Origin: Sphingobacteriia bacterium
GTDB lineage: Bacteria; Bacteroidota; Bacteroidia; Chitinophagales; Chitinophagaceae
NCBI GenBank assembly: GCA_017304675.1
Contig: JAFKLS010000019.1
Location: forward strand, 186,001 to 250,000
Reading direction: 5' to 3'
Length of the DNA: 64,000 nt
Of the stretch, positions 44,036-54,170 are shown piece by piece. Every line of letters starts with the position of its first letter. The first letter of the stretch is position 1. Position numbers and translations under genes: made by a program. Under the pieces are notes generated by a model. It worked only from the letters and a program-made list of their open reading frames with translations. It made no database searches and had not been told where the DNA came from.

Positions 44036-44806
44036 ATGAAAAAACATCACTCTATCGGTCACTTTACCGGCAGGGAGCAACACGCTTTACTGCAATTAAA
44101 AAACAAGATTGTAACACTATACAAACCGCTTATTGTGTATTTAATCGGTTGTAGGAGTTCAAGTCAATTGAACAGGAATTGTATGGCTAAGCCGGGAACC
44201 GAAGAACAGTGGACTTTTTGTTGTGATGTATTGGTGGTGTTGCCTGAAGGAGCAAGCCTGCCGGAAAATGCAGTGCAGGAGTTGAAAACCATAAGCAAAG
44301 AATACGGGAATATTCAGCTGATGGCTCATGCTTTTGATTTTGTGGTAACACAATTGAAGGAAGGCTCTTTATTTTTTTGTTGGGTACAAAGCAGAGGGAT
44401 TGTGTTGTACGAGAAAGACAATAGCTGTGCAAAGCTGCCGGAACCTGTTGTGAATCTGAAACAATACGAGAATCAGGTTCAGCAATTTTTTACAGGCAAT
44501 CCAACTTACAAAGGGTATAATGAATTGAAAATATTTCCATTACAAAAGAATACGGTTAAAAAAGATCAAGCGATTACAGCTTGTGAACAGCATATTTTGA
44601 GTCCGGCCTTACAACAGAAAATGACTAATTTTCTGAAGGCACATGATGCCAGAGCAACGAATCTGCATTTGCGGGAAGCTATGTTTGAATATGTTACTAG
44701 TGTAACGGAATTGGGTATTTCGAACAACTTCAAAAACATAATATGGGTATTTGAAGACCTGATGCATTTTTTTGATCTGGCCGAAACGGAGTTGAGGAAA
44801 AAATAA
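44036..44806 (+). CDS. Hypothetical protein, possibly a degenerate nucleotidyltransferase (MNT/HEPN-like)
   Basis: The 256-residue protein has at about residues 33-75 a pattern like the nucleotidyltransferase core: IVYLIGCRSSS, where active enzymes have G-S, then FCCDVLVVLPEG, where active enzymes have D-x-D-hydrophobic. The GS to GC change and the loss of one aspartate suggest a non-catalytic form. The C-terminal part is helical (MTNFLKAHDARATNLHLREA and FEDLMHFFDLAETELRKK) and could be HEPN-like. I would not assign a function. It lies alone at the right end of the accessory region. Confidence 0.5.
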   Translation: MKKHHSIGHFTGREQHALLQLKNKIVTLYKPLIVYLIGCRSSSQLNRNCMAKPGTEEQWTFCCDVLVVLPEGASLPENAVQELKTISKEYGNIQLMAHAFDFVVTQLKEGSLFFCWVQSRGIVLYEKDNSCAKLPEPVVNLKQYENQVQQFFTGNPTYKGYNELKIFPLQKNTVKKDQAITACEQHILSPALQQKMTNFLKAHDARATNLHLREAMFEYVTSVTELGISNNFKNIIWVFEDLMHFFDLAETELRKK

Positions 44807-45107
44807 AATACCCCATAATTTCTATGAGGTATTGAAGATATTAAATTGAACCGGTACAAGTTTATAGCAACTTGTAGATGGTTAAAGCAATGACCAGTTT
44901 GGTAATGGCTTTGATGAGCTTGATTAGGTTTTTGATGGCGATGTATTTAAAAGTGAAAAATTCATTATTACTTATAATTAATATTATGTTAAGTAATAAA
45001 AATTTGATTTTCAGCTTATTAATAGAAAGCCCCTGCTTATTTGGAATTATACATTGTATTTATGGACTGTCTGGCGAAATCAGAAAACCACTTCTTTCCA
45101 CAAACAT

Positions 45108-45134
45108 AAATCCCCCACAAACTGTGAGGGATTT
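45108..45134. terminator. Terminator shared by convergent genes
   Basis: AAATCCCCCAC pairs with GTGAGGGATTT with one mismatch around five bases. It sits 23 bases from the stop of the minus-strand 45157 gene. The rest of the 44807-45156 gap shows no gene I would call. Confidence 0.65.
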
Positions 45135-45156
45135 ATAAAATGCAATCATTTAAAGT

Positions 45157-46536
45157 TTATTGGTGCAAAGCATCATATTTTTTGTACTTGGCATCATAAT
45201 CGTCATATGCTTTTTGGTCTTTGCCCCTGGCTTTATCTCTTTTATATTGGTATAAGTTGGCTAAAAAATCAACAGACTTGTTGGTTAGATTTTTTTCCTG
45301 CGTTGTTTTATTTTGCTTATCCTTTAAAATAGCATAACCTTTTTCAAACCAATCGATTGCTATATCTGCTACTTCACCTTCTTTTTTATCCAGTTCTGCA
45401 CCTTTGGCTTTAATAGCATCTATTTCGGGTTTCAGTTTTGCAGACAATGCCTGTTTTTTCTTAGGATCTTTTTCATCTGCCATCTGCCTGTTCAATTCCT
45501 GTAACTTTTTAATATTCGCCCTTACTGCATCATCCCCATTTTCAAAATCGGTATAATACAATACACCTACGTTAAAAGCAGCAATATATTGCTGGTTATC
45601 TTTTTGGTAGGCTTTTTTAAACGCATCCCTTGCTTTGGCATGAAATTTTAATAACTGGGCGCTATCTAATTTTTCTTTATCTTCTTTAGAGATATTGTAG
45701 AAATTATCGCCAAATACCAGGTATTTGGTAGCGGTTAAAGTTCCTGCTGCATCTTCTTTATCGTACAGTTCGGCTTTATCTGCCAGTGTATAGTTTTTGT
45801 TGAAATAATCTAATTCATAATCTTCCCAATTTTCTGTAGGGTACAATTCTTTGGCAGTAGCCAGGTATTTATCAAAAGCGGTTTTATTCTTTTTATCGCT
45901 GTTAGCTACCAATACGAAACGATAGATATCAACATATTCCTTGTTGTTCAGCTTAGCATCGGCCAGCCTTGAATAATAGTTATAGGCCTGGTCTAATTTT
46001 TTTGCATTCTGGTAAGCATATGCTGCATATAGAATGGAAGTAGTATCGAAAGCCAGTGAATTTTTGGTCCATTTGTTTTTAATGATCACGTCTATGTATG
46101 TTACGGCTGTACCAAAATAGAAACCGGCGCTGTCCCATGATTTTGAATTAAAGGTTCTGATACCATTGTTAAAAGAAGTACCATATACATCAAAAGCAAT
46201 ATCAGTGCAGTTATTATCGCTGGCCAGTTTACAGGTAGGGTCTAATTGGATATATTTTTGAAAAGCTTCATCGGCTGTTTTCAATGCATCCGGGTATTTG
46301 GCTCTTAAAGCGTCGTTTTTATAAATGGCAGCATATACCCTTGCCTTCCACATATACGTTTCGGGTTTGCCTTGCATTTTGGGATCGCTGGCCAGTTTGT
46401 CCACATCAGCTTTTACGGTTTCCCAATTGCCGGTAGCTGCGGCCAGGGTTACTGCTCCCTGTAATTTTTTTAAATCCTGTGCTTTAACAGCTACGATAGC
46501 AAATCCAAAAGCTGCAAGCAATGCTAAACGCTTCAT
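45157..46536 (-). CDS. Secreted TPR-like protein of unknown function
   Basis: A signal peptide (MKRLALLAAFGFAIVAVKAQ) is followed by 440 residues of helical repeats. Recognisable tetratricopeptide-like units include AVTLAAATGNWETVKADVDK, LYAAYAYQNAKKLDQAYNYY and KFHAKARDAFKKAYQKDNQQ. Lysine, aspartate and alanine are frequent, and the end is very charged. It is likely a periplasmic scaffold. Its start lies 16 bases after gyrA's stop on the same strand, so it is probably cotranscribed with gyrA. Confidence 0.8.
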   Translation of the reverse strand: MKRLALLAAFGFAIVAVKAQDLKKLQGAVTLAAATGNWETVKADVDKLASDPKMQGKPETYMWKARVYAAIYKNDALRAKYPDALKTADEAFQKYIQLDPTCKLASDNNCTDIAFDVYGTSFNNGIRTFNSKSWDSAGFYFGTAVTYIDVIIKNKWTKNSLAFDTTSILYAAYAYQNAKKLDQAYNYYSRLADAKLNNKEYVDIYRFVLVANSDKKNKTAFDKYLATAKELYPTENWEDYELDYFNKNYTLADKAELYDKEDAAGTLTATKYLVFGDNFYNISKEDKEKLDSAQLLKFHAKARDAFKKAYQKDNQQYIAAFNVGVLYYTDFENGDDAVRANIKKLQELNRQMADEKDPKKKQALSAKLKPEIDAIKAKGAELDKKEGEVADIAIDWFEKGYAILKDKQNKTTQEKNLTNKSVDFLANLYQYKRDKARGKDQKAYDDYDAKYKKYDALHQ

Positions 46537-46552
46537 AATGTTAATTTTTTGA

Positions 46553-49252
46553 TTATTGATTTTCTATTGATGGGTTTGTTTCGTTTTTATCTGTTGTATC
46601 ATGGGTATCGTTTGTTTCCGTTGATACCTGTTCTTTACCTTCTTCTATGGTTTCTTCTCCATTTTCTTCCTGTTGCTCTTCTATTTTAGAAATGGCTGCA
46701 ATGGCATCCTCTTCATCCAAGCGAATTAAAATAACGCCCTGCGTAGCCCTTCCCGCTTGTTTAATATTTGCCACAGAAGTACGGAGTGTAATCCCGGATT
46801 TGCAAGTTATGATTAAATCTTCTGTTTCCTTCACATCCAACATACCTACCAGGCCACCGGTTTTTTCGGTAACGTTAATGGTCTTTACTCCTTTTCCTCC
46901 ACGATTGGTAATACGGTATACATCTTCACCATCTTCATCAATCAACGGTGTACGTTTGCCAAAACCTTTTTCACTTACCACTAAGACCGTTCTGGATTTA
47001 TCTTCCCTGTTAATGCAAATCATTCCAATTACTTCATCTGTTGTGTCGGTTACTTCAATTCCGGCTACGCCGATAGCCCCTCTGCCTGTTGGGCGAACTT
47101 TTTCTTCAGGGAAACGAATGGCTCTGCCGCTTTTCACAGCCATCATTATTTCGCAATTACCGTCTGTTAATTTGGCTTCCAGTAATTCATCTCCTTCTAC
47201 AATAGTAATGGCATTTACACCTGTAGCGCGTGGACGGGAAAAATCTTCCAGTTCCGTTTTCTTTATAATTCCTTTCTTGGTACAAAGAACAATGAATCTA
47301 TTTTCTAATGTTTCTTTTTTATCCAGGTCATTCACATTCAAAATGGCCCTGATTTTATCATCAGTCGGAATTTGAATGAGGTTCTGAACAGCTCTTCCTT
47401 TACTTTGTTTTTCTCCTTCCGGAATTTCGTACACTTTCAACCAGTAGCATCTTCCTTTTTCTGTGAAGAACAACATGGTATCGTGTGTAGAGGCTACAAA
47501 CAAATGTTCTACATAATCTTCTTCTCTTGTTTTACTACCAATAGCTCCTCTTCCACCACGTTTTTGCTGACGGTATTCTGAAACAGATGTTCTCTTCGTA
47601 TAACCTAAATGCGAAATGGTGATTACCACATCTTCCTCTTTCACAAAATCCAACATATTCACTTCTTCTGCTAAATATTGAATTTCACTCTTACGCGGAT
47701 TGCCGAATCTTTCTTTTACTTCAAGCAATTCTGTTTTAATTAAATCGTAACGCAAGGTTTCACTTGCCAATAATTCTTTTAATCTGGCAATAGTGACCAT
47801 TAATTCATTAAACTCTTCAATGATCTTTTCACGCTCCATTCCTGTTAAACGTTGTAAACGCAATTCAAGAATAGCCTGTGCTTGTTTCTCAGATAAGCCA
47901 ACGCCTTGCTGATAATGTTTTTCGAATAATTCGTTGAATAGAGCAGCAGGTAAATGCCAGTTTTCTTCAATACTTTTTGCAATCAATGCTTTCTTCGCTT
48001 CATCCGGTGTTGCACTTGCTCTGATAATAGAAATGGCAGTATCGAGATGATCTTTATCGGCAATGATTTTTAAATAACCTTCTAATAAATGCGCTCTGTC
48101 TTCTGCTTTACGTAGTTCGAATTTGCTGCGGCGAATCACCACTTCCATTCTAAACTCAATAAACTCTGCAATCAGTTCTCTGATATTAAAAATTCGCGGA
48201 CGGCCTTTACTGATAGCAACATTATTGATACCAAAACTGGTTTGCAGTTCTGTGTATTTATACAGTTGATTGATAATAACATTGGCAACACCATCTCGTT
48301 TCAAATCAACTACAATTCTTGTTCCTTCACGTTTATTACTTTCATTGTTAACGTGTGCAATTCCCTCAATTGTTTTATCATTTACAAGCTGACCGATCTT
48401 ATCTGTCAATGCATCTAACCCAACCTGATAAGGAACTTCTGTAATAATAATCTGCTCTCTGCCACTGGGCTTTGTTTCAATCTGGCACTTACCTCTTACC
48501 ACTACCCTTCCTCTTCCTGTAAGTAATCCTTGTCTAACACCTTCCATTCCGTAAATAATTCCACCTGTAGGAAAATCTGGTGCTTTTACGTATTGAATTA
48601 AATCTTCAGCGGTAATGTCTTTGTTGTCTACATATGCAATGCAACCATCAATCACTTCGTTCAAATTATGCGGCATCATGTTGGTAGCCATACCCACAGC
48701 AATACCGCTTGAACCATTAACCAGCAATTGAGGAATTTTTGTAGGCAGTACGGTTGGCTCGTAATATTCGTCGTTATAGTTTAATTGAAAATCCACCGTT
48801 TCTTTGTCGATGTCTTCCAACATTGCTTCAGCAAATTTTTGCAAACGAACTTCGGTGTAACGCATGGCTGCCGGCGGATCGCCATCTTGCGTACCAAAGT
48901 TACCCTGGCCATCTACCAATGTATGCCTCATGGTAAATTCCTGAGCCATACGAACAACGGTATCGTAAATGGCACTATCACCATGCGGGTGATATTTACC
49001 CATTACGTCTCCAACAATACGGGCTGCTTTTTTGTAGGGTTTATTGCTATTATTACCCATTTCGTTCATGCCATACAACACACGGCGGTGAACCGGTTTA
49101 AAACCATCCCTTACATCAGGCAAAGCCCTGCCTACTATTACCGACATTGAATAGTCGATATAGGCAGTTTTCATCTGTTCTTCTATGTTTACCTGGATAA
49201 TTCTGTCGTTATCGTTTGTTTGTTCAGGGGTTAATTGCTCGTTGTTTTCCAT
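46553..49252 (-). CDS. gyrA: DNA gyrase subunit A
   Basis: The 899-residue type II topoisomerase subunit starts with a polar leader, then [20 protein letters not shown] and [13 protein letters not shown]. The catalytic tyrosine lies in [39 protein letters not shown] order ([10 protein letters not shown]), and the quinolone-resistance region reads [17 protein letters not shown] with serine and, in place of the acidic residue, tyrosine-aspartate as usual. The C-terminal beta-pinwheel has the GyrA-box [11 protein letters not shown]. The acidic tail ends in an Asn/Asp/Glu/Thr-rich stretch. It breaks and rejoins DNA for negative supercoiling with GyrB. Confidence 0.96.
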   Translation of the reverse strand: MENNEQLTPEQTNDNDRIIQVNIEEQMKTAYIDYSMSVIVGRALPDVRDGFKPVHRRVLYGMNEMGNNSNKPYKKAARIVGDVMGKYHPHGDSAIYDTVVRMAQEFTMRHTLVDGQGNFGTQDGDPPAAMRYTEVRLQKFAEAMLEDIDKETVDFQLNYNDEYYEPTVLPTKIPQLLVNGSSGIAVGMATNMMPHNLNEVIDGCIAYVDNKDITAEDLIQYVKAPDFPTGGIIYGMEGVRQGLLTGRGRVVVRGKCQIETKPSGREQIIITEVPYQVGLDALTDKIGQLVNDKTIEGIAHVNNESNKREGTRIVVDLKRDGVANVIINQLYKYTELQTSFGINNVAISKGRPRIFNIRELIAEFIEFRMEVVIRRSKFELRKAEDRAHLLEGYLKIIADKDHLDTAISIIRASATPDEAKKALIAKSIEENWHLPAALFNELFEKHYQQGVGLSEKQAQAILELRLQRLTGMEREKIIEEFNELMVTIARLKELLASETLRYDLIKTELLEVKERFGNPRKSEIQYLAEEVNMLDFVKEEDVVITISHLGYTKRTSVSEYRQQKRGGRGAIGSKTREEDYVEHLFVASTHDTMLFFTEKGRCYWLKVYEIPEGEKQSKGRAVQNLIQIPTDDKIRAILNVNDLDKKETLENRFIVLCTKKGIIKKTELEDFSRPRATGVNAITIVEGDELLEAKLTDGNCEIMMAVKSGRAIRFPEEKVRPTGRGAIGVAGIEVTDTTDEVIGMICINREDKSRTVLVVSEKGFGKRTPLIDEDGEDVYRITNRGGKGVKTINVTEKTGGLVGMLDVKETEDLIITCKSGITLRTSVANIKQAGRATQGVILIRLDEEDAIAAISKIEEQQEENGEETIEEGKEQVSTETNDTHDTTDKNETNPSIENQ

Positions 49253-49384
49253 CGTTCATTCTAATAATTAAATAGACCCTTTTTAGGTAGTTGGCGAAGA
49301 TAATTTTTAACGGGGAAAATACCTTATAAAATACCTGTTTTTTCAGGTGTTTTATACACATTTTTAGCGTAATTGTTAAAAGAA

Positions 49385-49744
49385 AAACTACAAACCTCGT
49401 AAGCCGGATTCTGTTCCAATACTATCATTTATCTGGCTGCAGCATTACTGCTGCAATCTTGCTGCCTACCCTGAACCCTTTCCTTTGCAGGAATTGAGCG
49501 AGCAGCTCTCCAAGGGTTCTATACATGGCATTACAGTACCTAAGGTTTACCCGTAATTGTGTTACCATCAACTACTGTGAGCTTTTACCTCACATTTTCA
49601 CCTTTTCCACTTGCGTGGTAGTTATTTTCTGTGGCACTTTCTTTCCGATAAATCGGAACCGGCCGTTAACCGGTAGGTTGCTCTGTACTGTCCGGACTTT
49701 CCTCATCATGCTCAACATGAAGCGATAGTTCGGGTTTGTAGCAC
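49385..49744 (-). ncRNA. rnpB: RNase P RNA
   Basis: On the minus strand the sequence has the RNase P landmarks: GAGGAAAGTCCGGACA near the 5' side, the complementary 3' end with AGAATCCGGCTTACGAGG, and a P1 helix formed by CTACAAACC (from 49741 down to 49733) and GGTTTGTAG (49396 down to 49388). Length is about 360 bases, typical of bacterial type A. It is the catalytic RNA that trims tRNA 5' leaders. Exact ends are within a few bases. Confidence 0.93.
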
Positions 49745-49746
49745 TG

Positions 49747-49754
49747 CAAAGATA
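49747..49754 (-). promoter_or_regulatory. Promoter of rnpB
   Basis: On the minus strand TATCTTTG matches the -7 element TAnnTTTG and ends a few bases before the RNase P RNA 5' end. This position fits a transcription start at about 49744. Confidence 0.6.
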
Positions 49755-49830
49755 GGAAGTTGTAAGTGGTAAGTTATAGGTTTAAAGCGTTCAAAGACTT
49801 ACAACTTAAAACCTACAACTTATAACTCGA

Positions 49831-50862
49831 CTAATATTGAAAGAAAATTTCAGTGGCGCCATAGCCAAAACGGGGATCGTATTGATTGATAAAATACTTT
49901 ACTTCCTTTCTGGTTTTTAAGAGATCATGAATTTCATCTCTCAATTTGCCGCTGCCCACACCATGTATTACAATAAAATTTTGTTTACGATTAGCTACAG
50001 CCAACTCGTACCATTTTTCAAATTCATTTAATTGGATACCGAGTATTTCGAGGCTAGATAATTTCTGCCAGTTATCAATCAACTTTTCCATATGCAGATC
50101 GATCAATTCCCTTGCAGGGGGAATATTTTGTTTTATTTTGGAGGCATCATATACCTTAAATCCTTTTGCAGCAAGACTTCCCAATTCAAATTTTTCTTCC
50201 TCAACTTTATCGGGATATTTTTCAAACAGTAAATAATTGATAGAAGGTTCATTTTTTTCTTTCAATTCTTCCACCCGTTTGAAAATCTGTTTGGGTTTTG
50301 TTTTGATGGAAGATTCAAAATGCGGGGCTTTATTTTTTTCTGCCGTAATCAAAGAAAATTCAAAGTTGAAAGATGGACTATCATTCATACTTGCAAAATC
50401 TACATCGTGCAAATAAAAATCGTGAAAAGATTGAACCTGACTGTTCAATTCAAAATTTGTATTACCTAAAAAATCTTGTTTGTATAAAAAGTTATAAGCT
50501 CGTTCTGTTCTGTTGATGAGATACACCTTAAACAATTCAACGATTTCATCATTGAAATCATCCAATGCAAATTTCGGAATGAATGACAGCCAAACACCAT
50601 CAGCCGTTTTAAACTGGTTAGGTTTTATTTTTTCTTTCGGAATCTGATCTACAAAAACTTTAGCAGGTTTCTTCTTTTCTTCCTCAACCACTTTCTTTTT
50701 TGTAAAGCGATAGAAATAGGGGAAATCGATCTGATCCATATAAGCAGGAAACTTCACCCCTCTTACTTCTATCATCACCATTTTATCATTAATAATCTCC
50801 ACAACTTTACCTTCTTCGTTACTGTGCAGCACAATAATATCATCACCCACCTGGTATTTCAT
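49831..50862 (-). CDS. DUF2027 and Smr domain protein
   Basis: The 343-residue protein has the DUF2027 N-terminal part (MKYQVGDDIIVLHSNEEGKV) and a C-terminal Smr domain from about residue 260: IDLHMEKLIDNW begins it, then NFIVIHGVGSGKLRDEIHDL (the HGxGxGxLR motif) and FGYGATEIFFQY. Smr domains bind or nick nucleic acids, for example in MutS2 or at stalled ribosomes. The middle (about 80-250) is likely a beta-sandwich. The APC permease gene starts 5 bases before its ATG on the same strand, so they may form an operon. Confidence 0.88.
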   Translation of the reverse strand: MKYQVGDDIIVLHSNEEGKVVEIINDKMVMIEVRGVKFPAYMDQIDFPYFYRFTKKKVVEEEKKKPAKVFVDQIPKEKIKPNQFKTADGVWLSFIPKFALDDFNDEIVELFKVYLINRTERAYNFLYKQDFLGNTNFELNSQVQSFHDFYLHDVDFASMNDSPSFNFEFSLITAEKNKAPHFESSIKTKPKQIFKRVEELKEKNEPSINYLLFEKYPDKVEEEKFELGSLAAKGFKVYDASKIKQNIPPARELIDLHMEKLIDNWQKLSSLEILGIQLNEFEKWYELAVANRKQNFIVIHGVGSGKLRDEIHDLLKTRKEVKYFINQYDPRFGYGATEIFFQY

Positions 50863-50867
50863 AATAA

Positions 50868-52547
50868 TTATTCCTTTGATAGTTTGCTATTCTTTTTACC
50901 GTATAAAAAATAAATAATCAGGCCTAAACTCATCCAGATAAAAAACCATAACCAACTGATGGCAGGTATTTCTATCATCAGGTACAAACAGCATAAAGCT
51001 CCTAAATTGGGGATTAAAGAATAGCTGCGTAAAAAGCTTAAAACGGCCACTAATATAGTAATAGCCACAAATACGATAAACAATACTTCCTGGTAACTTT
51101 CTGTGGAAATATTGGAGAATGCATCTTGTAAACGATCTTTAAAAAGCCAAATAAAGGCAGCTACAATTATGGGTAAGATATATTTACCATTAATATACGG
51201 TAGCCTGAACTTCCCCTTACTATTACCCGTTATTTTAGGTAATAACAGTACGCCAAAACATACCAGCACAAACGCGAAAAGAGTTCCTATACTTGTTAAA
51301 TCCGTCATTAATGAACTGGGTACAAATAATGTTGGGATACCCACTAATAATCCTGTGATGATTGTTGCAAATGCAGGTGTATGAAATTTTGGATGGATGG
51401 AAGCGAATTTTTTGGGTAATAACCCATCTCTGCTCATACTCATCCAAATACGTGGCTGGCCCAGCTGAAATACCAACATAACACTGGTAGTGGCTACCAC
51501 GGCGCTGATAGAAATAAAATAGCCAATCCACTTTAAATTCAATTTATCAAATACATAAGCAAGCGGATCAGTTACTTTTAACTCACTATAATGCACCATG
51601 CCGGTTAATACCAATGCAATTAAAATATACAATATGGTACAAATAATCAGAGAATAGATCATACCTCTGGGTAAATCCCGCTGGGGATTTTTACATTCTT
51701 CCGCCGTAGTGGAAATGGCATCAAAACCTATATAGGCATAAAATACGGCAGATACCCCTGCCAATACGCCTCCAAAACCATTGGGTAAAAAGGGGTTCCA
51801 ATTAGCAGGTTTTACATAAAAAAATCCCAATATAATCACCAGGATAATCACGGCTATTTTAAAGATGACCATAAAATTGGTTGTCTTTTTACTTTCTTTA
51901 ATGCCGATATATGCCAGGATAGTAATGAGGATAACGATAATAAAAGCCGGCAGGTTTAAAAAAATATGTTTGCCTGCTATTACCGGCGCACTTTCCCAGG
52001 CGGTTAATGCAGTACGCATTACATCTGTTAAAGGTTGTTGTGCATTATTAACGGCCAAGGCCTCCTCAAAATTTCTACTTGCCGTTACCGGGTCTGTTAA
52101 CAACCAAGCAGGCAGGTGAATACCAAGGCCTTGCAAGAGGTTATTAAAATAACCACTCCAACTAATGGCTACCACAATATTGCCAATGGCATATTCCAGT
52201 ATCAGTGCCCAGCCAATAATCCAGGCAATAAGCTCTCCAAAACTTACATATGCATAGGTATAAGCGCTTCCCGCAATTGGTACCCTGCTGGCAAACTCGG
52301 CATAACACAAAGCACTGAAACCGCAGGTGATGGCTGTAATAACAAATAGTAAAGAGATTCCGGGCCCCCCATTATATGCCGCAGTTCCAATGGTTGAAAA
52401 AATACCTGCACCTATCACTGCAGCAATGCCCATAAAAGTAAGGTCTCTTACCCCCAATACTTTATTGAGCGAGTGTGTATGCCCTTCGTCTGTAAGGGTT
52501 GGATCGTTTATAATTGCATTGATAGATTTTTTTCTAAAAAGCGACAT
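50868..52547 (-). CDS. APC-superfamily amino acid permease
   Basis: At 559 residues with about 13-14 membrane helices this belongs to the cationic-amino-acid-transporter-like branch. The first helix has the substrate-binding unwound GAGIFSTIG, with LGVRDLTFMGIAAVIGAG before it. Later helices have FYAYIGFDAISTTAEECKNP and LPRGMIYSLI, which are family marks. It would import an amino acid at the inner membrane; the substrate is not readable. It lies just upstream of the Smr gene on the same strand. Confidence 0.88.
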   Translation of the reverse strand: MSLFRKKSINAIINDPTLTDEGHTHSLNKVLGVRDLTFMGIAAVIGAGIFSTIGTAAYNGGPGISLLFVITAITCGFSALCYAEFASRVPIAGSAYTYAYVSFGELIAWIIGWALILEYAIGNIVVAISWSGYFNNLLQGLGIHLPAWLLTDPVTASRNFEEALAVNNAQQPLTDVMRTALTAWESAPVIAGKHIFLNLPAFIIVILITILAYIGIKESKKTTNFMVIFKIAVIILVIILGFFYVKPANWNPFLPNGFGGVLAGVSAVFYAYIGFDAISTTAEECKNPQRDLPRGMIYSLIICTILYILIALVLTGMVHYSELKVTDPLAYVFDKLNLKWIGYFISISAVVATTSVMLVFQLGQPRIWMSMSRDGLLPKKFASIHPKFHTPAFATIITGLLVGIPTLFVPSSLMTDLTSIGTLFAFVLVCFGVLLLPKITGNSKGKFRLPYINGKYILPIIVAAFIWLFKDRLQDAFSNISTESYQEVLFIVFVAITILVAVLSFLRSYSLIPNLGALCCLYLMIEIPAISWLWFFIWMSLGLIIYFLYGKKNSKLSKE

Positions 52548-52591
52548 GCAATGTGTTTTAATGAATGAATGTGATTGATTAAATGAATTGA

Positions 52592-53557
52592 TTAGTAATC
52601 TCTCTGTATAAGAAAACCAGCTACTTCCAGCAATTGTTTTTTTCTGGAAGAAACCACTGCAATATCTTCCAAATGCTGCAATGCTGCATTAAAATATTTT
52701 TCCTTCAAGGCTTTAGCCCAGCTTTCTACATTACATTCTCTAAAAATAGCCAATACCTTTTCAACTTTATCCGCCGGGTTTTCTTGCATTAAACGTAAAA
52801 GCTCTTTACGTGTTTGCGGGGAAGCCACTTCCAGCGCATGCAGCAATAGAAAGGTTTTTTTGTTGTTCTTGATATCTCCACCTACATCTTTGCCAAATTT
52901 TTCAGGGTCGCCGAATGCATCTAAATAATCATCCTGTATCTGAAAAGCAATACCAAGATTTCTTCCAAATTCATATAGATGCTTGCAATTTCTTTCACTG
53001 GCTCCTCCCAAAACAGCTCCCATTTCAAGGCTTGCAGCTAACAGAACTGAAGTTTTTAAGGTAATCATTTCAATATACTCAGTCAACGTAACATCGTTCC
53101 TTCTTTCAAAATCCATATCCAATTGCTGGCCTTCGCATACTTCTCTTGCGGTTTTATTAAAAATATGAAGGATGTGTGGCAGCAATGCCGGCTGAATTGC
53201 ATTCAGGTAATCGTAACACCGTATCAGCATTACATCGCCGGATAATAAGGCGGTGTTTAAGCTATATTTAGTATGTACCGTTTCCATTCCCCTTCGTAAG
53301 GGTGCAGCATCCATGATATCATCATGTATCAGTGTAAAATTATGGAACAGCTCTATGGCAACTGCTACTTTATAAGAATCATCAATAATCGCGTCAAACA
53401 ACTCATTACCCATTAAACAAACAACCGGCCTGATACGTTTTCCGCCAATAGATAAAAAATAGTTGGCCGGGCTATACAATGTTTGGGGTGTTGCAGGGAA
53501 AAGCGACATCTCGAAATGCACATGAAACTTCTCTAATAACTCTTTGAATGAATGCAT
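52592..53557 (-). CDS. Polyprenyl diphosphate synthase
   Basis: The 321-residue trans-isoprenyl synthase has both aspartate-rich motifs: LIHDDIMDAAPLRRG (first, DDxxD) and FQIQDDYLDAFG (second, DDxxD). GGKRIRPVVCLMG is the basic substrate-binding segment. It extends allylic diphosphates with IPP for quinone side chains or for undecaprenol-type carriers. The bulky residues before the first motif (FHNFTL) suggest a medium or long chain, but the product length cannot be read with certainty. Confidence 0.9.
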   Translation of the reverse strand: MHSFKELLEKFHVHFEMSLFPATPQTLYSPANYFLSIGGKRIRPVVCLMGNELFDAIIDDSYKVAVAIELFHNFTLIHDDIMDAAPLRRGMETVHTKYSLNTALLSGDVMLIRCYDYLNAIQPALLPHILHIFNKTAREVCEGQQLDMDFERRNDVTLTEYIEMITLKTSVLLAASLEMGAVLGGASERNCKHLYEFGRNLGIAFQIQDDYLDAFGDPEKFGKDVGGDIKNNKKTFLLLHALEVASPQTRKELLRLMQENPADKVEKVLAIFRECNVESWAKALKEKYFNAALQHLEDIAVVSSRKKQLLEVAGFLIQRDY

Positions 53558-53652
53558 AAAACAAACATAAAAAGATTTTAGTAGCTTGTTAAGAATTTTT
53601 CATAAATCATAATTGGCACGATTTTGTAGGTTTATGTATAAAAGTTTGAAAG

Positions 53653-54120
53653 ATGAAGAAAATAGTATTTGCATTAACCGTTTGTATGTGTTCTGTAATA
53701 GCAGTAAAAGCACAAAAAATTAATACCGGCAGCTCTTATGAAACGGCTGTAGGTGTTAAAGTGTTTGACGGAGGAGGTATTTCTTTAAAACATTTTTTTA
53801 AAGGCAACCAGGCAGGAGAAGGTATTTTATATTTCTGGGATAAAGGAATGAAATTAACCGGCCTGTACGAATTGCATGGGCCTTTAAATGATGTGGAAGG
53901 CTTTAAGTGGTATATAGGTGCCGGCGGCCATTTCGGTTTTTTTAACGATGCATATGGCGGCGGTGCATTTGTGGGCGTTGATGGCGTATTGGGCCTTGAT
54001 TATAAAATAAAAGGAGCTCCGCTTAACTTGTCTATCGACTGGAATCCAAATGTAGATCTGGGCAGATATAATGGCTTCAATGCCGGATCAGGAGGTTTGG
54101 GTATCCGGTATACTTTTTAG
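53653..54120 (+). CDS. Secreted small beta-barrel-like protein
   Basis: A signal peptide (MKKIVFALTVCMCSVIAVKA) is followed by 130 residues rich in glycine and aromatic residues in alternating strands (GVKVFDGGGISLKHFFKG, GGHFGFFNDAYGGGAFVGVD and GSGGLGIRYTF). The terminal RYTF with an aromatic last residue is typical of outer-membrane beta-barrels. The family is one of the small porin-like or adhesin-like proteins of Bacteroidota; function unknown. A TGGCACG box lies 33 bases before the ATG. Confidence 0.75.
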   Translation: MKKIVFALTVCMCSVIAVKAQKINTGSSYETAVGVKVFDGGGISLKHFFKGNQAGEGILYFWDKGMKLTGLYELHGPLNDVEGFKWYIGAGGHFGFFNDAYGGGAFVGVDGVLGLDYKIKGAPLNLSIDWNPNVDLGRYNGFNAGSGGLGIRYTF

Positions 54121-54128
54121 AAGCAAAC

Positions 54129-54170
54129 GGATAGTTTATTCTCTTTTATTTTAATGAGAATAAACTATCC
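54129..54170. repeat. 15-bp inverted repeat spanning the ftsY stop
   Basis: GGATAGTTTATTCTC (54129-54143) is perfectly complementary to GAGAATAAACTATCC (54156-54170). The right arm encodes the last residues of FtsY (DSLFS). No T-run follows on either strand, so its role as a terminator of the 53653 gene is doubtful. Confidence 0.5.

Noticed and set aside
44878..45138. Open frame of 86 codons before the 45157 gene
   Set aside because: Starts with a repetitive hydrophobic stretch, has no family resemblance and runs through the terminator at 45108.
53614..53628. Second sigma-54 promoter before the 53653 gene
   Set aside because: TGGCACG is present but the -12 element reads TA instead of GC, so the match is incomplete.
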